A stretch of 64,000 nt of DNA from Blastocladiella emersonii ATCC 22665 (Eukaryota > Blastocladiomycota > Blastocladiomycetes > Blastocladiales > Blastocladiaceae): the NCBI GenBank assembly GCA_025594325.1, contig JANHCV010000007.1:930001-994000 (forward strand), written 5' to 3'. The notes below the pieces were generated by a model. That model was given only the letters and a program-made list of their open reading frames with translations, was not told the DNA's origin and made no database searches. A program made the position numbers and the translations under genes. Numbering within the stretch: the first letter of the stretch is position 1; every line of letters starts with the position of its first letter. Positions 10,510 through 24,600 of the stretch are shown piece after piece.

Positions 10510-12464
10510 TTAGACGCGCGCAGGCCCGCCCGTGACGGCCGCCGCCAGCGCGCGGTCCGTCTCGATCGCCACGCTCGCCGCGAGAACGGGAACGGGAACG
10601 TGCGGCCGCGCCGACGACGCGCGCGAGCTCGGCCCGACCGACGACGTGGCCGGCGACGCCGTGTACACGCGCGCGCCCGCGCTACTGACCCGTGCACCGT
10701 GGGGCGTGGGCGACGTGGTCGACGCCACGTCGTCGTCCTCCGAGTCCGAGTCGAGGTCGTCGCTGAGCTCGCCGCGGTCGCCCCACCCGCGCACCGCTGG
10801 GTGCAGGGGACTGCTGCCCGAGGTCGTGGCCGGGCGAGACGTGTTGACCACCGACAGGATCGCGCCGAGGCCCTCGTCGAACACCTCGATGCCGCCAGCC
10901 GCTGTCGTGAAACACGTCGCGGAACCGGCGCTCGACGGGCGCGAGCTGCCCGGCACACGCTCGTACCGCCGCGGCACCGTATACGCGAGCCGGATCAGGC
11001 GCAGGTGGTTGAGGAAGCTACACCCGATCAAACCGTTAGTCTCGCCCAGCTTGCTCTGAGAGCGAACACCGTACCTCTCACGAAAATACGCCGCGACCGC
11101 GTCCGCCTGCGCCGCCGTGAGCACCTGCCACTTGTTCCCGCTCCCGTTCCCCGCCGCGCCCGCGCCCTCCGCCACTGCCGCAGCACTGCCCGTGACACCC
11201 GCAACTGTCGCCGTGTGGTACGCGAGCTCGCGCACCATGTACGTGTCCAGCACCGGCTGCAGGTGCTCGACCGGGATCACCGCCATGTTGGCTGCCAGCG
11301 ACGCGGGCGCCGACGCGGTGCCGCCCGCCGCGGCCGCGCCCGCCTTCTTGTTCATCACCGTCGACGACTTGGTCGTCTTCATGCTCGCCGTCGACCCCGT
11401 CGACGACGGCTTTTCGTTGGCCGCGGGCGTTGCGGGGGTCGCGGCGGTGGGATCGGTCAGGGCCGATTTGGGGACTACACGTTGGGTTGTGAGACTCGTT
11501 TGATGGAGGAAATCCGGGTAACGTACGCGTTGCCTGAACCCGGTCCATGAGCAGCTTGCCGAGCCCAAGCACCACACTCGTCTGCTCGCGCGTCATGCTC
11601 TGCTCCTTGCACCACCTACACCGCGCGCGTCGCTTAGCGACCTGATTCCTTCTCGTAAGCCGTCCGCGTAAACGTACTGCCAATTGGCGTGGTGGAACTG
11701 CACCAGGTGCTTGTCGCGCAGGTCGCTGCTGCGTAGGTACGCCGGCGCCCGCGGCACCGCCTGCCGCAGTCGCACTCGCTCAGCCCATTTCCTACACCTC
11801 AGTCGCGGTCAGTCTCGGCCTCGTCATATCGCGCGAAAAGTCAAACGTACGCCATGAGCGCAATCTCGCGCTCCGCCTCGGCCAGCACCGCCTGCGCCTC
11901 GAGCGGGTCCGCCGCCGCTGCCGCTGCGTCCGACTTGACAGCCGGCGCGCCAGCCTTCTTCCGCGGCGGCGCGCTCCCAATGATCCCGCGCGGCTCGACC
12001 GTCCATGGCACGTCGGGCACCGCCGCGAGCGCGTCCAGCTCGCCCAGAAAGTCGGCGTGCACGAACACGTCGAGCAGCGGGATGCACTCGCCGCCGTCGC
12101 CGTACGCTTCCTCGGGCACCGCCTACACAACAACGGGTTGAGTACACGCAAAACGCGGCGTTTCCAAGCGTCGTACCTCTTCCATGACCATCCCGCCGCC
12201 GCCGCGCGCCCGCCGGCTCGTGCTCCCCGCGGGGTTGGTCGACGGCTTCGTCTCGCCATGACCTCCGGGAGCAGCGGTTGTTGTCGACGCAGTGGCAGCA
12301 GCAGTTCCAGCCGCACCGCCCTTGCCCTTGCCCTGCGCGCCGCTGCCCGACGCGCCGCCGGCATTCGAGCCGTTGTTGGTCGATGCGGACCGGCCCGTCG
12401 ACGAGCCGGGACGCGCGCGTCCACCGCTGCCTTGCCGCGTTCCTGAGGGTTTAGAGGTTGACAT
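10510..12464 (-). CDS. Putative cilium-associated protein, five exons (CFAP119-like?)
   Basis: Exons 12464-12177, 12122-11851, 11791-11678, 11615-11527 and 11474-10510 join in frame to 575 residues. The four introns (52-62 nt) all begin GTACG and end GTGTAG. The first 96 residues are low-complexity Gly/Ser/Thr. A folded part follows: ECIPLLDVFVHADFLGELDAL, EREIALMAKWAERVRLRQAVPR, HHANWQWCKEQSMTREQTSVVL and KLGETNGLIGCSFLNHLRLIRLAY pieces. The C-terminal 150 residues are Ser/Pro-rich. The W.C.....TREQTSV pattern reminded me of CFAP119 (CCDC189), a ciliary protein, but that is recollection of a pattern and not an alignment. The position directly downstream of an axonemal dynein gene on the same strand is compatible. 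Treat the function as unproven. Confidence 0.55.
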
Positions 12465-12637
12465 GGTTTGGATGCATCGACTCGTTCCGCAAAAAGAGCG
12501 AGGAGCTCCGACGAGGCGAGACGAGATGTGAGGCGCGACGCGTTCCATCAGGGTCAGGTGAGTGGCGCAACGCGTCTCTCAAAAAAGGCTCCGAGTGAAG
12601 TCAGGAAAATTGTACATTATTGCAAACTTAACTCAAA

Positions 12638-15600
12638 CTACCAGTTACCCGAACACACGAGCGCGACGCCGCGCTTGATCCAGTGCGACTGCGGGTGCGC
12701 GCTCGGGAGCTCGATGGGCAGCACGAAATTGGTCGAGTGGCCCGTCGTCGACAGCGTTCCCGCGCGCGTCAGCGTCTTGTACACGGGGCAGTCGTAGATG
12801 CCCGTCGTCGGCTTGGTCCGGTTCTGCACGGGCAGCAGCCAGATCACCGCCATCTCCGTGTACAGCTCCTTGGGCCGCGACTCGGCCAGCACCTGCTCGT
12901 TGCGGTCCCACCGTGCGCCCTCGAGCAGCAGGCCGCGGATGTAGCACCCGTCTTCGGGCCGGTCCGTGATCTCGTCCCACGGCGTGTTGACGACGTGGAA
13001 CCCGAACGCCAGCTTGTCGATCGGGATCGCGTACTTGCGCGCGAAGTTCTGCATCGTCCCCGTCAAAAACGCCTGCGGGAAGTACAGCCCCGAGATCCAG
13101 AACACGGCCGGGATCCCGCGGTCGATCCACGTCTTGAGAAAGTCCATGCGCGCAACCAGGTCCGTGACCCAGCTGCCGAGCGGCTTGAGCGACGGGTAAG
13201 CGCGCGCCGACCACATCACCGGCACCTGGTTCACCGACATGCTGTTGGCCATGGCGTCGAGCTGCTCGCTCATCACCACCACGCCCTTGCACGCGCGGAT
13301 CAGGTCCTGCAGCGACGCGTGCACCAGCTTGAGCACGCGGTTGTACCGGACGACTTCTTGCACCAGCACCGTCGACATGGACTCCTTGTAGTCGGTCGGG
13401 TACTTTTTCATGACCGCCTCGAGGTCGAGCGGTTTCGACACGCGGGACACGATCGACTCGCACACGCCAATCAGCGCCTCCTCGCGGCTCACGGCGCCCT
13501 TGCCCGTGCCCGCGCGCGGCATCAGCGTCGTCAGCGTCTCGAACAGCGTGAACGTCTCCTTCTGCGCAAACGTGATGTTGGCGTTGCTGTGCATGCAGAA
13601 GATGTCGGTCGGCTCCTGCAGCGGCAGCGACCGGATGTAGGTCCGGTACGCGTTGAGCGAGCTCGCGGCGGCCGGCAGCTGCGCGTACGTGTCGCACGTC
13701 GGGGAGAACTTGTACCCGTCGGCCAGCGCCGACGGCGTGTAGTAGTCGGCGAGAATGTTCATGATCAGGCGCCGGTCCCAGTCGTCGGTCACGCGCCCGC
13801 CGTAGTTGATGTGCCCGACCGTGTAGTTGAGCACCTTGAACGGGATCTCGCGGTACTCGTTCAGGAACATCTGCAGCTGCCGCATGCAGATCCGCATGTC
13901 GCCGTCCGTGTACTCGTACGGAATGTTCCACCCGAGCGGACCGAACTTGCGCCGCTCCTGCACAATCGCGTGGAACAGCGACAGCGCGAACAGCAACTTG
14001 CGCCACTCGTTGGGCTTGGTGCACTCGTCGAGGTACTCGTCGTTGAACGACGCGTACGTCCGCAGCAGGTTGGCCTTGATCCCGTTGGGCGGCTCGATGG
14101 TCAGCTTGACGCCGTTCTGCAGGATCGACACCGGGAACTTGGGCGTTGGCATCGACGTCAGCCACAGCCGGAAGTCGCGATGCACCTTGTCGGGGGTGAT
14201 CGCGTCCACGAGCTTGTCGAGCGTCGGCATCCACGACGGCGCCAGGTGGCAGTTCTGCAGCAGGATCCACAGGCCCTTCTCCATGCCGTCGCGCAGCAGC
14301 GCCTCGGCGCGCGGACCCTGCCCCTGGCCCAGCGATACGGACTGCAGCTTCTTGCTGAACTTCATCTCCTCGGCAAACTTGTACAGGTTGTTGGCCGGGT
14401 CCGCGCCGGGCGACAGCACGAAGATGAGCGGCGTCCATGGCGAACTCTCCTTGTAGATGGCGCCGAAATCGGACGTCTGCGGCTCGATGAACCGGTCGCC
14501 GAGCGTCGAACCGACAAACATCTGGATCGCCGCCACCATGCGGTCCGCGGCCAGGCACCGGTACAGCAGCAGCTTCTGGAATGCGTCGACGCGCGCGTCC
14601 CAGTTGCCCGGCAGCGGCTCGAGGTGCGGCGCAGGGCTGTCGAACAGCTTGCGGTACGCGTCGGGCTGCAGGCAAAAGTCCTCGGCCAGCCCGCGGTACA
14701 CCTCGAGCTTGCTGAGCGTCTGCACCTCGGTCCACGCCATCTCGGTCAGCCACTCCTTGGCCGGGTTGGGCAGCGGGCCCGTCGCGGCCGAGGTCGACGA
14801 CTTGCCGCCGCCGCCGTCCCCGCCCGTCGGCGTCGGCGCGCTGCCCGTGATCAGGAACTTGAAGTCGTCGAGGTTCACCTTGCCCTCGTTGAGCAGGATG
14901 CGGACCGCGAGCAGGAACGAGAAGAGCAGCTTGTGGCGCTCGAACAGACTGCGGCACACGTTCGTGTACAGGGCGAAGGTGAAGTAGTCGATGATGTTGG
15001 TGAGGCGCACGTCGAGCTCGGGCGACTTTTCCGAGAGCTTGAGCGATGACGAGAAGATGTTCATGAACCACCCGAGCGAGTACTGGTACATGGGGTCGAT
15101 GCGCGACATCTCGGTGATGCAGAAGAAGAGGATCCGCGTGCGCACCGCCACGGGCACGTAGCCGCTGCGCGTCGTGTCAATGTCGCGCTCCGTCACCTCG
15201 GCCTGCGCGACCTTGGCCGTGATTTCCGAGGACGTCAGCTTCGACGCCGCCAGCGTGTCGATCAGCCGCTCGTCGTCCACGGGACTGCCCTGCACCGACG
15301 ACAGCAGGTACAGGATCTTGTCCTCGATCTCCTGCAGCTCCTTTTTCATCTGCGCGTTCGACAGCATGAGCTGGTTCTTGGCCTCCTCGAGGTCGGGGCG
15401 CTCGTTGGCGACCACGATCGCCAGCAGTTGGTCCTCGAGTCCCGACGCCGCGAGCGTGAAGTTGAGCAGCGTCACGATGGCCGAGATCTCGGGCGAGTAG
15501 TGCGGGTTGGGCAGCTTGGTCGTGATGTACAGCTTGAAGTCGTTGTGGTACGGCAGCACGTTGTCGCCGAGCTTGATCACCGTGTTGCCGTTCTGCTTGA

Positions 15601-18600
15601 ACGTCTGGCGCAGCAGCACCGGCTCGAGCGCCGCGTCGAGCTTCTCCTCAATGTTCTCGAGCAGGCACGGCTTGCCGAACCGGATGCTGTTCTCGAGCGT
15701 GCGCAGGTAGTCGCGGTCGCTGAGCTTGATGATGTCGAGGCCGTTGTCCTTCTCCATGTTGCGGATCCACTTGTTGGCCTGGCCCTGCGGGTCGATGAAC
15801 AGCGACCACCGCCGCGAGTTGGCCGAGATGAGCGCGTTCTCGCGCGACAGCGAGTCCTTGGGCAGGCCAGCAATCTCCCACGTGCGCACCTGCGACGTGT
15901 CGCCGAGCACGTCCATGAGCGAGGTCGTCGCCGAGTGCGGGATCCCAAGCTTGCCGAGGCACAGGCCCCACTCCTTGAGCAGCGCCTGGCGGTACTCGGT
16001 CGTGAACGGGCCGAGGTACGCGATGGTGCCCGCGGCGAGCAGCACGTCGCCAACAATGTTCTGCAGCTGGATGTCAAAGTTCTCGACCGACGCGGACCAC
16101 CGCACGCGCTCGCTGCCGAGCCCCGAAATCAGCTTACCCGCGCGCGACAGCTTCACGTTGCACTCGGCCACCTTGCGACCGAGCTCCTCCTTCTTGGCCA
16201 CCGACTCGAGGTACTTTTTCTCCATCTCGTTGATGTTCACCTCGGCCTCCTTGAGCTTCTGCCGCAGCTCGGCCACCGTCTTGAGCGTGACCTCGAGCGA
16301 GTCCTGCGCCTCCTTGAGGCGCGCGCGCTTGGGCTCGATGGACCGCGACACCCAGTAGTACTTTTCCATGGCGCGCGCCCACGCGCAGATCGACGTGGCA
16401 GCCTTGGACACCTTGCTGATCACCTCGACGGCGAAATCGGGGTTGTCGATGTACGGCTTGATCTTGGTCACGACGGCCTCGGGGATGTTGTCCTTGTCGT
16501 AGGTCATGAGCGAGTCGAGGAACTTGGCCGGCTCGGACAGGAGCGCCTTGCCGACCTCCCAGTAGTCGTCGACCTTCTTGCCGGGCTTGTCGCCGTCCAC
16601 CTTCTTCGGCTTCAGGCCCTTCATGATACACACGGCCTCCATGACGAGCTTGACGCCCTCGGGCGGGCGCTGCATACTGCGGATCTCGATCACGTCGTTC
16701 TTGGACAGCGAGTTGAGCGACTCGAGCGCGGCGGCCAGCGCCGGCAGGGCCTCGTCGAGGTCGCGCTGCGCGTCGTCGGCAATGCTCTTGGTCTCCTCGG
16801 CCTTCTTGGACGCCTCGGTCTCCTCGCGCTGCACGATCTCGCGGATCTCCTCGGCCTTGATCTTGTCGGCGGCGATCTTCTTCATGGCGTACTCGGTCTC
16901 CTGCGACGTCTGCAGCAGCATCGGCTGCATGGCCTCGAGCTCCTCCTGCAGCACCTGGACCTCTTTCGTCGCGTTGAGCAGCTTGTCGAGCCCCGTCGCC
17001 GTGCGCTTGCGCAGCGCCTGCACCTCGCCGCGCTTGCGCTCGAGCAGCTTCTTATACAGGGCGAGCAGCTCGAGGTACGACGTCGGCGTGATGTAGTTGT
17101 TGCGGCCGAGCTGCTGACGGTATTCGGCGCACTTGTCGCGCACCGACTCGTGCATCACGACGCACAGCGTCACGATGCCCTCGAGGATCACCTCGGTGCC
17201 GAGATCCGACACCTCGGCGATGCTGTTGGCGGCCACGGACCGCAGCGCCTCCTCGGGCCACATGGTGAACCAGTCGATGGTACAGCAGTTGACGAGCGAG
17301 GGAAACATGCGCAGGCGGTTGCGGAACGCGTCGCCGATCGGCGACATGCAGAAGACGAGGTGCAGCGACTCGCGCACGCGCTGCAGGTACGTCGAGAACA
17401 TGTTCTCCTTGGTGACCACGAGCCCGAGGTCCTGCGTCACGGGCCGCATCGCCGTGTAGATGCGGTCGAGGTCGTCGTTCGTGTACAGGTTCGGCACGTC
17501 GCCCGCGTTCAGCAGGTTGTTCACGTCCTCGACGCACGACTCCTGGAACACCTGCGTGTCGCAGTACAGGAACACGATGGGTTTCGCGTCGATCCCCGCG
17601 CGCGTCAGCACCTTCTTGAGGTCCTCCTTCCACTCGTTCTGCCCGTAGTTCTTGGAGATCTCGACCTGCACGCACTCGTACTCCTCCATGTGGCACGCGA
17701 GCCGCGCGAGACTCTGGCGCCCGCTCCCGCCGACACCGAGCAGCAGCGCGTTGCCGCCCGGCTGGCGTAGGATGCGGCAGATGCGCGAGACGTGCTCAAT
17801 GGCGTCGAGGAACATGACGAGCTTCATGGGCTTGCTCACCTGGTTGTTGTAGTCCTCGAGGTACTCCTCGGTCAGCTTGACCACCTTCTTGAGGTCCTTG
17901 ACCTGCACGTACTGCTTCGGGTCCGCGCCCGGCACCAGGTAGTCGCCGAACAGCACGGGCTCGACTTTGACCACGTCGTCCCACTGCACGTCGAGCGACG
18001 ACGCGAGCGTGCGCTTGACCAGCGCCTTGAACCACGTGCGGTCATTGGCGTCGACGAGCCGGTCCGCGAACACGCGCTGGCTCTCATGCAGCCACAGCAG
18101 CACCATGTCGCTCGTCGACTCGATCGTCTTCTGCTCGGCCATGAGCATCCCCTGGAAGATCTTGGACAGATCGCGCAGGTTGTACGTATAGTGCGACTTG
18201 GAGGGCGTCGGCAGCAGCTCCTGGCGCAGCGTGTTGTAGACGTGGATGCTCGCGCCCACGAGCCGGCGCGCGAAGTCCGTCGGCCAGTCGGTGCGCGGCG
18301 CCGTGACGCTCGACAGGATCGTCGTGAAGATGTGGCTCAGACTCGCGTCGTCCATCTCGACGAAGCTGAGCAGGTTGAAGTGCCGCGTCAGCCGCTGCGT
18401 GATTGGGTTGCGGCCACCGCCCGGCGGGCCCATGGCCGCCACGAACACAATGTCGACGAGCTCCATGAACTTGCCGACCTGCTTGCGGTCGAACCACCCG
18501 CCGTAGTCCATCCACTGGCGGATCAGCTCGATGGGCGGCTGCGCGCCCGTCGACTCCATCTGCGGCATGTTGAGGTCGTCAATGAAGATGACCAGCTTCT

Positions 18601-21600
18601 TGCCGAGCGGCGGGCCGTACACGCCCTTGCGCCGCTTCTCGACCTTGCTGTCGAGCAGGTCCTGCGTCTGGTTCGCCGAAGTGCGCGCCGAGAAGTTGAG
18701 GATCGTCGGCGAAAAGTGCTCGGCCATGCCCTTCATGATCTTCTCGGTGACGGCCACGCTCTTGCCAGTGCCCGTCGGGCCCGTGCACAGGACGGGGCAC
18801 TCGTTGTGCAGCAGCAGGTCGAGGAGGTACTCGTGGCGGATCGTGTCCATGGTCGACACCATCATGCCGTTGCGCGCGGGCACGTTGCCGTCCATCCACC
18901 GGATCCACCGGCCGAGGTCCGGGTCGTACCGGTAGTCGTGCAGCATGCCGTCCTGCGGGAGGTGCGGCGCGAGCTCCTGCAGCCACGTGCTGAACTTGGC
19001 GCGCGACGCGCCGTCCGACGTGGCGCCCGCCGACCACACGAGCGAGAAGTAGAAGAAGGCGTCGAGGTGCTTGGCGCCCGCGTTCGCGTCCTCGTCGGTG
19101 CGCGTCTTGTTGAGCAGCGCGCCAAAGATCTTGAGGCACGACTGCAGCAGGTTGCCGTCGGTCGTCGCCACGGCCTCCTTGATGGACCGCCGCGTGAACT
19201 CGAGCGCCGCGAACCCGTGCTTCTGGAACAGCGCCACGAGCCCGTCGCCGAGCGCCGCGGGCACGCCGCGCCGGCTCACCCAGCTCTTGACGAGCGGGAG
19301 CAGGCCGAGCGCGCCGGGCTCCATGTACACCATGCCGCACCGCGACACGGTCGCGGGCGACGCGTGCGCGAGGTTGTCGACCTCGAAGATCAGCGTCTGT
19401 GTCGGGATCAGCTTGATGATCTCGCCCGACGTCAGGCACAGCTTCTTGTTGTCGTCGAGCACCGTGTTCATGGTCTCGATCCACATGGCGTCGACGGGGC
19501 CGTCGAAAATGTACCACTTGCGGTCGGGCGACGTGTCGGCGGCGCCGTCGCGCACCATGGACGACAGGATCCCGTCGCTCCACTCGTGCGTCTGCTCGTC
19601 AAACTCGCCGTACAGCTGGCCCATGGTGATCGATTTCGGGTTGAGCGCGTCGACGCGCACCTTGCAGATGCCCGCGTCGGCGAGCGCGTCGCGCAGGACG
19701 CGGTAGCAGCACGTCTTGCCGCCGCCCGTCGGGCCGACCAGCATCATGCCGTGGCGCACGTTGATCGTGTCGTACATCTGCAGGCACTTTTGCAGGAACG
19801 AGTCCTCGGGTAGCAGGTGGTTCTTCTCGCAGATCTTGCCGAGCGACACGAGCAGCGCGGCGTGGTCGCCCTTGGGGAACGGGATCCCCGGGAACAGGTC
19901 GCTGATGATGCCGTTGAACAGCGGTACGTCCTCGGCGAGAAACTTAGGCACGTTCACGTCGCACAGCGCGCGCAGCAGGAGCACGTCCTCGGGCGAGTTC
20001 GGGTACTGTCGCTTGAGGTTGCCCGCGGCTGAGATGACCGTCTTGACGGCGCGCATCCCGAAATCGTAGTGGTCCTGCGACGAGAGCTGCTCCGACGACA
20101 GGCGGAACGTGGCCACCATCTTCTGCGCGAGCACTTTGGCCTCGGAGAACCCGAACGAGAAGAGCGAGATTTCGCCGATCATCCCGTAGTCCGGAATCAT
20201 CATGGCCACGGGCCGGAACAGCGCCTTGAGGTTGTCAGGCAGCTCGGTACGGCCGGCGTAGCCCGGGTTCATGGTAATGAAGATGGCGTTGGTCGGGTCG
20301 AGGCGCAGCTCGACGCCCTCGAACACGAACTTGGACATGCCCGCGGCCACGGCCTTCTGGATCGTCGTGATCTGCTGCGCAATGACGGACAGGACCTCAA
20401 TGTCGATGCGGTTGAACTCGTCAAAGCACGCCCACGCGCCGGCCGACGACAGGCCCTTGAAGAACTTGGCCATGGCCAGGTAGTCGAGCTGGTCCGAGCA
20501 GTTGAACACGACGCACTGCTTGGCCAGCGCCTTGGCCAGATCCTTGGTCGTCTCGGTCTTGCCCGTGCCGGCGGGGCCCGCGGGCGCGCCGCCCATGCCG
20601 AGGTGCATCGCGCCCGTCAGCGTCAGGTAGCACCGGTCCGTCAGCGGCGTGATGACGAGGCGCCCGTTGTTGCCGAGGTACTCGTAGCCGTACTTGAAGT
20701 GCGCGTTGACGATGCGAATGTGCAGGTCCTCGTCGGCCTCCCAGTAGTACCGCAGCTGCGAGATCCACTCGAAATCGTTGGGGTTATCGATCCGGTTCTC
20801 CATGAGCTGGCGCACCACGTCGCGCGAGTGCACGTCGATGACAATGAGGGCTCCGACGCACGCGCGCACAATCGGGTCGAGATCGCCGCGGACCAGCGAC
20901 ACGAGCCCGTCGAGCGCGGCCAGCTGGCTCGCGTACATTTCGCGCAGCGTGCCCTTCTCGATGGCCTCGGTGACGGCCTGCGTGAAGTAGACCTGGCTGC
21001 CAGCGATGACGAGCTGGCCGGGCCACTGCGTGACCCACTCCTCGCGCTTCTTGACGGGGTAGTCGGCGATGGCGTGCTTGAGCACGTCGCGCAGCGACGA
21101 CTTCATGGTGTTCTCGACGCGCATGAGCCACTCCTCGACGTTGCCCTGCGGGTAGAAGGGCTCGTGGAACTTGACGCACTCGCCGTCGGCCGAGTACATG
21201 GCCGTGATCCTGTTGTCCTTTTCGAACTCGAGCTGCGTCATATTCTCGAAGGCCTTGCGCAGGTGCGGCTGCACGGCGGTCGGGTCGCGCGTCTGCGACA
21301 GGATCTGCAGCAGCTCGTCGTCGGACAGGAAGAAGAAGCGCGGGAACGCGATGCGCTTGGACTCGAGGTACGCCGACAGACCCTTGGCGACCATCTCGAG
21401 CAGCTTGTTGCACTCGCGGAACGTGTCGAGCAGCTTGGCGTCGGCGCACGTATCGACGACGCCCGGCTTGACAGCGGCCGCGGCCATGGCCTTGCGCCAC
21501 GCCTTGTCGACGGTCGCGAACCGCTTGCTCTCGACGGGCAGCTGCCGCACAATGTCGGCCGACCCGAAGATGGGCTCGAGGTACATCCACTGGCGCTGGC

Positions 21601-24600
21601 ACATGGTCCACTCCTCGAGCACCTCCTGCATGATGCGCAGCTTGCTGTCCCACAGCGTGATGCGCTCGGCAAAGGGCTTCTTGAACGGCGAGAAGTTCAT
21701 GCTCTGCGTCATGACAATGTGGTCGTCGAGCAGGCGCGTCGTCTCGTCGGCGAGCTTCATGATGAAGGTGCCCGTCTCGCGGTACGGCAGGATCTCGAGC
21801 ACCACGGCCTTCCACTCGCCCTCCATCTTGTCGAGCGCGGCCTCGATGGCGTACTCCTTGCCGGCCTCCTCGGACACCTTGGTCAGCACCTCCATGCGGT
21901 CCATGAGCTGCATCTTGATGAGCTCGGCCAGCGTGGTGGTCTGGTTCGGGCACACGTTGACGCCGAGCTCGCCCGACAGCTTCTCCCAGTGGCGGTCGCG
22001 CATGCCCGGGTTGCGCAGCGCCTGGATCAGCGGCAGCGACGGCTTGAACGCCTCCATCTCGTCCTTGAGCTGCGTGGCGACCGCGAGGCACCCGGGCGCT
22101 TGCTTGAACGTCTTGACCGTCTTGAACATGGCGCGCCACGCGCCCATGAGGCTCTTCTCCACGTCCTCGGCGATTAGGTCCAGGAACGGCCCGTTGAGCC
22201 ACGCCGCCTTCCACTTGATCCAGTCGGCCGCGTTGGTCCACAGCGTCCGGTACGGCTCAAAGTCCTTGGCCATGGTCGCGAGCTCGTCGTAGTTGGTCAC
22301 GGGCAGGTTGAACAGCCGCTCGCGCGAGTTGTACACCTGGGCGAGCGCCTGCGCCTCCTTGAGCTCGAGCGTGACCTTCTGCACCTCGGCCACGATCTCG
22401 CCGAGCTTGCTGAGGTCCGCGTGGTGCGAGAACTCGGCAATGACGCCGCCGAGGTGGTGCAGCCGCTCCTTGAACAGCTCCTGGTCGCTCTGCAGCGTGC
22501 GAATGAAGGTCTGCTCGTCGGTGGCGAGCGACTCCTCGGCCTGCTTGAGCAGCTTGTCGACCTGCTGCGGCCACCCGAACGCGGCCCACTTGGCCTTGAA
22601 GTCGTCGTTGGCGAGCTCGTACCGGTACTTGTCGAGGACCGCAAAGTCGTGCATCATGTCGTCGATGAGCGCGCGCTGCGCCTCGACCTGCTCCGGCACC
22701 GTCGCCACGTACTCGCGCAGCTCGCCGAGCTCCTCGGCCTTGACGGGCTTCTCCTTGCACCGCGCCGACATCTTGGCGAACGCGGCCGAGATGGCGAGCG
22801 CCGACTTGGCCGTGCGCCGCGCCAGGATCTCGAGAATCACCTTGCTCAGGTCCTTGCGCAGGTCTTTGCGCAGCACCTCGCAGTGCACCTGGAACACGCT
22901 GAACGTGGCGGGCGCGAGGCTGCGGTCGAGGTCTTCCCACTCGGCCTGGTACTTGGCCATGTCGGCCTCCATCTCGGCCACGGTCTTGCCCGCGGCGTCG
23001 TACTCGGCGGCAAACGTCGCCACGTCCACGCGCAGGAGACGCAGGTGCGGCTCGAACTGCGCGCGGTGCGCGTCGAGGTCGCCCTTCATGCCCGCGAGGA
23101 GCGCGGCGACGTGCTGCTTGGCTGCGACGACCACGGGCTCCTGGCGCGTCACGCACGACAGCATCGTCTTGGTGGCCCAGAACAGGTGGCGCAGGACGAG
23201 CGGCTCGAGGTCCGGCACGCCCTCGAGGACCGTGAGCGCGCGGTCGACGAGCGACATGAGCAGCGTCTCGATGTGCTCCCACGGCACGTCGTAGACGACG
23301 GCGCCGTCGCGGTACACGAGCTCGAGGTGCAGGAGCGGGCGCTTGACGACGGCGGGGTTCCCCGCGAGCATCGCGATGAAACCCTCGAGCGTGCGCTCGA
23401 CCAGCGTGCGCATCGCGTCCTCCATGACGAACTTGACTGCGGTCAGGAACGTCTTGAGCCTTGACATGGCGTACACCTCGTAGCTCGCCACGTTGGTGTT
23501 GTACCACCCCTTGCCCACGCCCGCGAGCCCGGCCTCGACCGTCTTCTGCACCTGCACCGCCCACTCGCCGCGCACCCACGCGCGCTGCGCCGCCATGTGC
23601 GCCGTCTGCTCGGCCTCGAGCTCGTCGAGCCGCATCGTCTTGACGGGCACCACCACGAGCAGCGCGGGCGCCTCGTCGGCCAGCTCCGCGCACGCAACCC
23701 GCACGCGCCGCCAGGTGTCGAACACGGGCAGCTTGGTCACAAACGACTGGAACGCGAACTCGCGCCGCCGCGTTTCCAGGGACACGCCCGCGACCGCGTC
23801 CGCCACAGGTTTCGGGCCCGTCTCGGACTCGCCGGCCGTCGCCGAGGCGGGCAGCGACAGCTGCAGGTACGCGTACTTGCCGGCGCGCGGACCCGTCAGC
23901 TCGGCGACCAGCGCCATGCGCTTCGCCGTGGCCATGTACGCGGCGCGGCACTCGCGCGCGAGCGCGACGCCCGGCGGCTGTGACACGAGCGCGGCCAGGT
24001 GACGTTGCCGCACCGTGCACCGCGACGAGATCTGCGACAGCGTCGTCGCCGGCATGTCGGCCTGGTCGAGCGCTGGCATGCACTCGGTGAAGAGGGCGAC
24101 TTTCTACGGACGTCGGGCGGCGGTTGAGTGATGTGGTGCGGGAAGGGTGACTCGCGAGACGTACCAGGAGCGACCGGGCCTCCTTGAACGCCTGGATCGC
24201 GCACTCGATGCGGCGCGCGAAGATGCGCGCGTCCTCGGCCAGAAAGTGGAGGAAGATGCTACGCGACACCGCACGTTAGTGCTGAGTCCGAGTTTCATGG
24301 CACCCACACGATCGTACCGAGGCACATAAACGTCCTCGCCAGCCGTATCGTTGGCCGAGACCTGGATCCGCCACAGGCCCGTGGAGAGGTTGAACCCGGT
24401 CATGGCGACGGGCGTCCAGCGGCCGTTGATGAACGCGTTGGCGGGGACCGGGACCGACGCGGGGACCACGCTGCTGCCGGGGGACTCGGGCGTCAGCTGC
24501 AGGCCGCGCTTGTAGATGTGGATCGGCGGCTTGTCCATGTTGAGCCACTCGCGCACCTCGCGCGCCTCGAAATCGGTGTTGTCGAAGACATGCAGCGGGA

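Noticed and set aside
12683-24002. Long plus-strand open frames (up to 788 codons) opposite the dynein gene
   Set aside because: They mirror the GC-rich dynein codons, have Arg/Leu/Val/His-rich compositions and no family features; the minus strand is a clear dynein.
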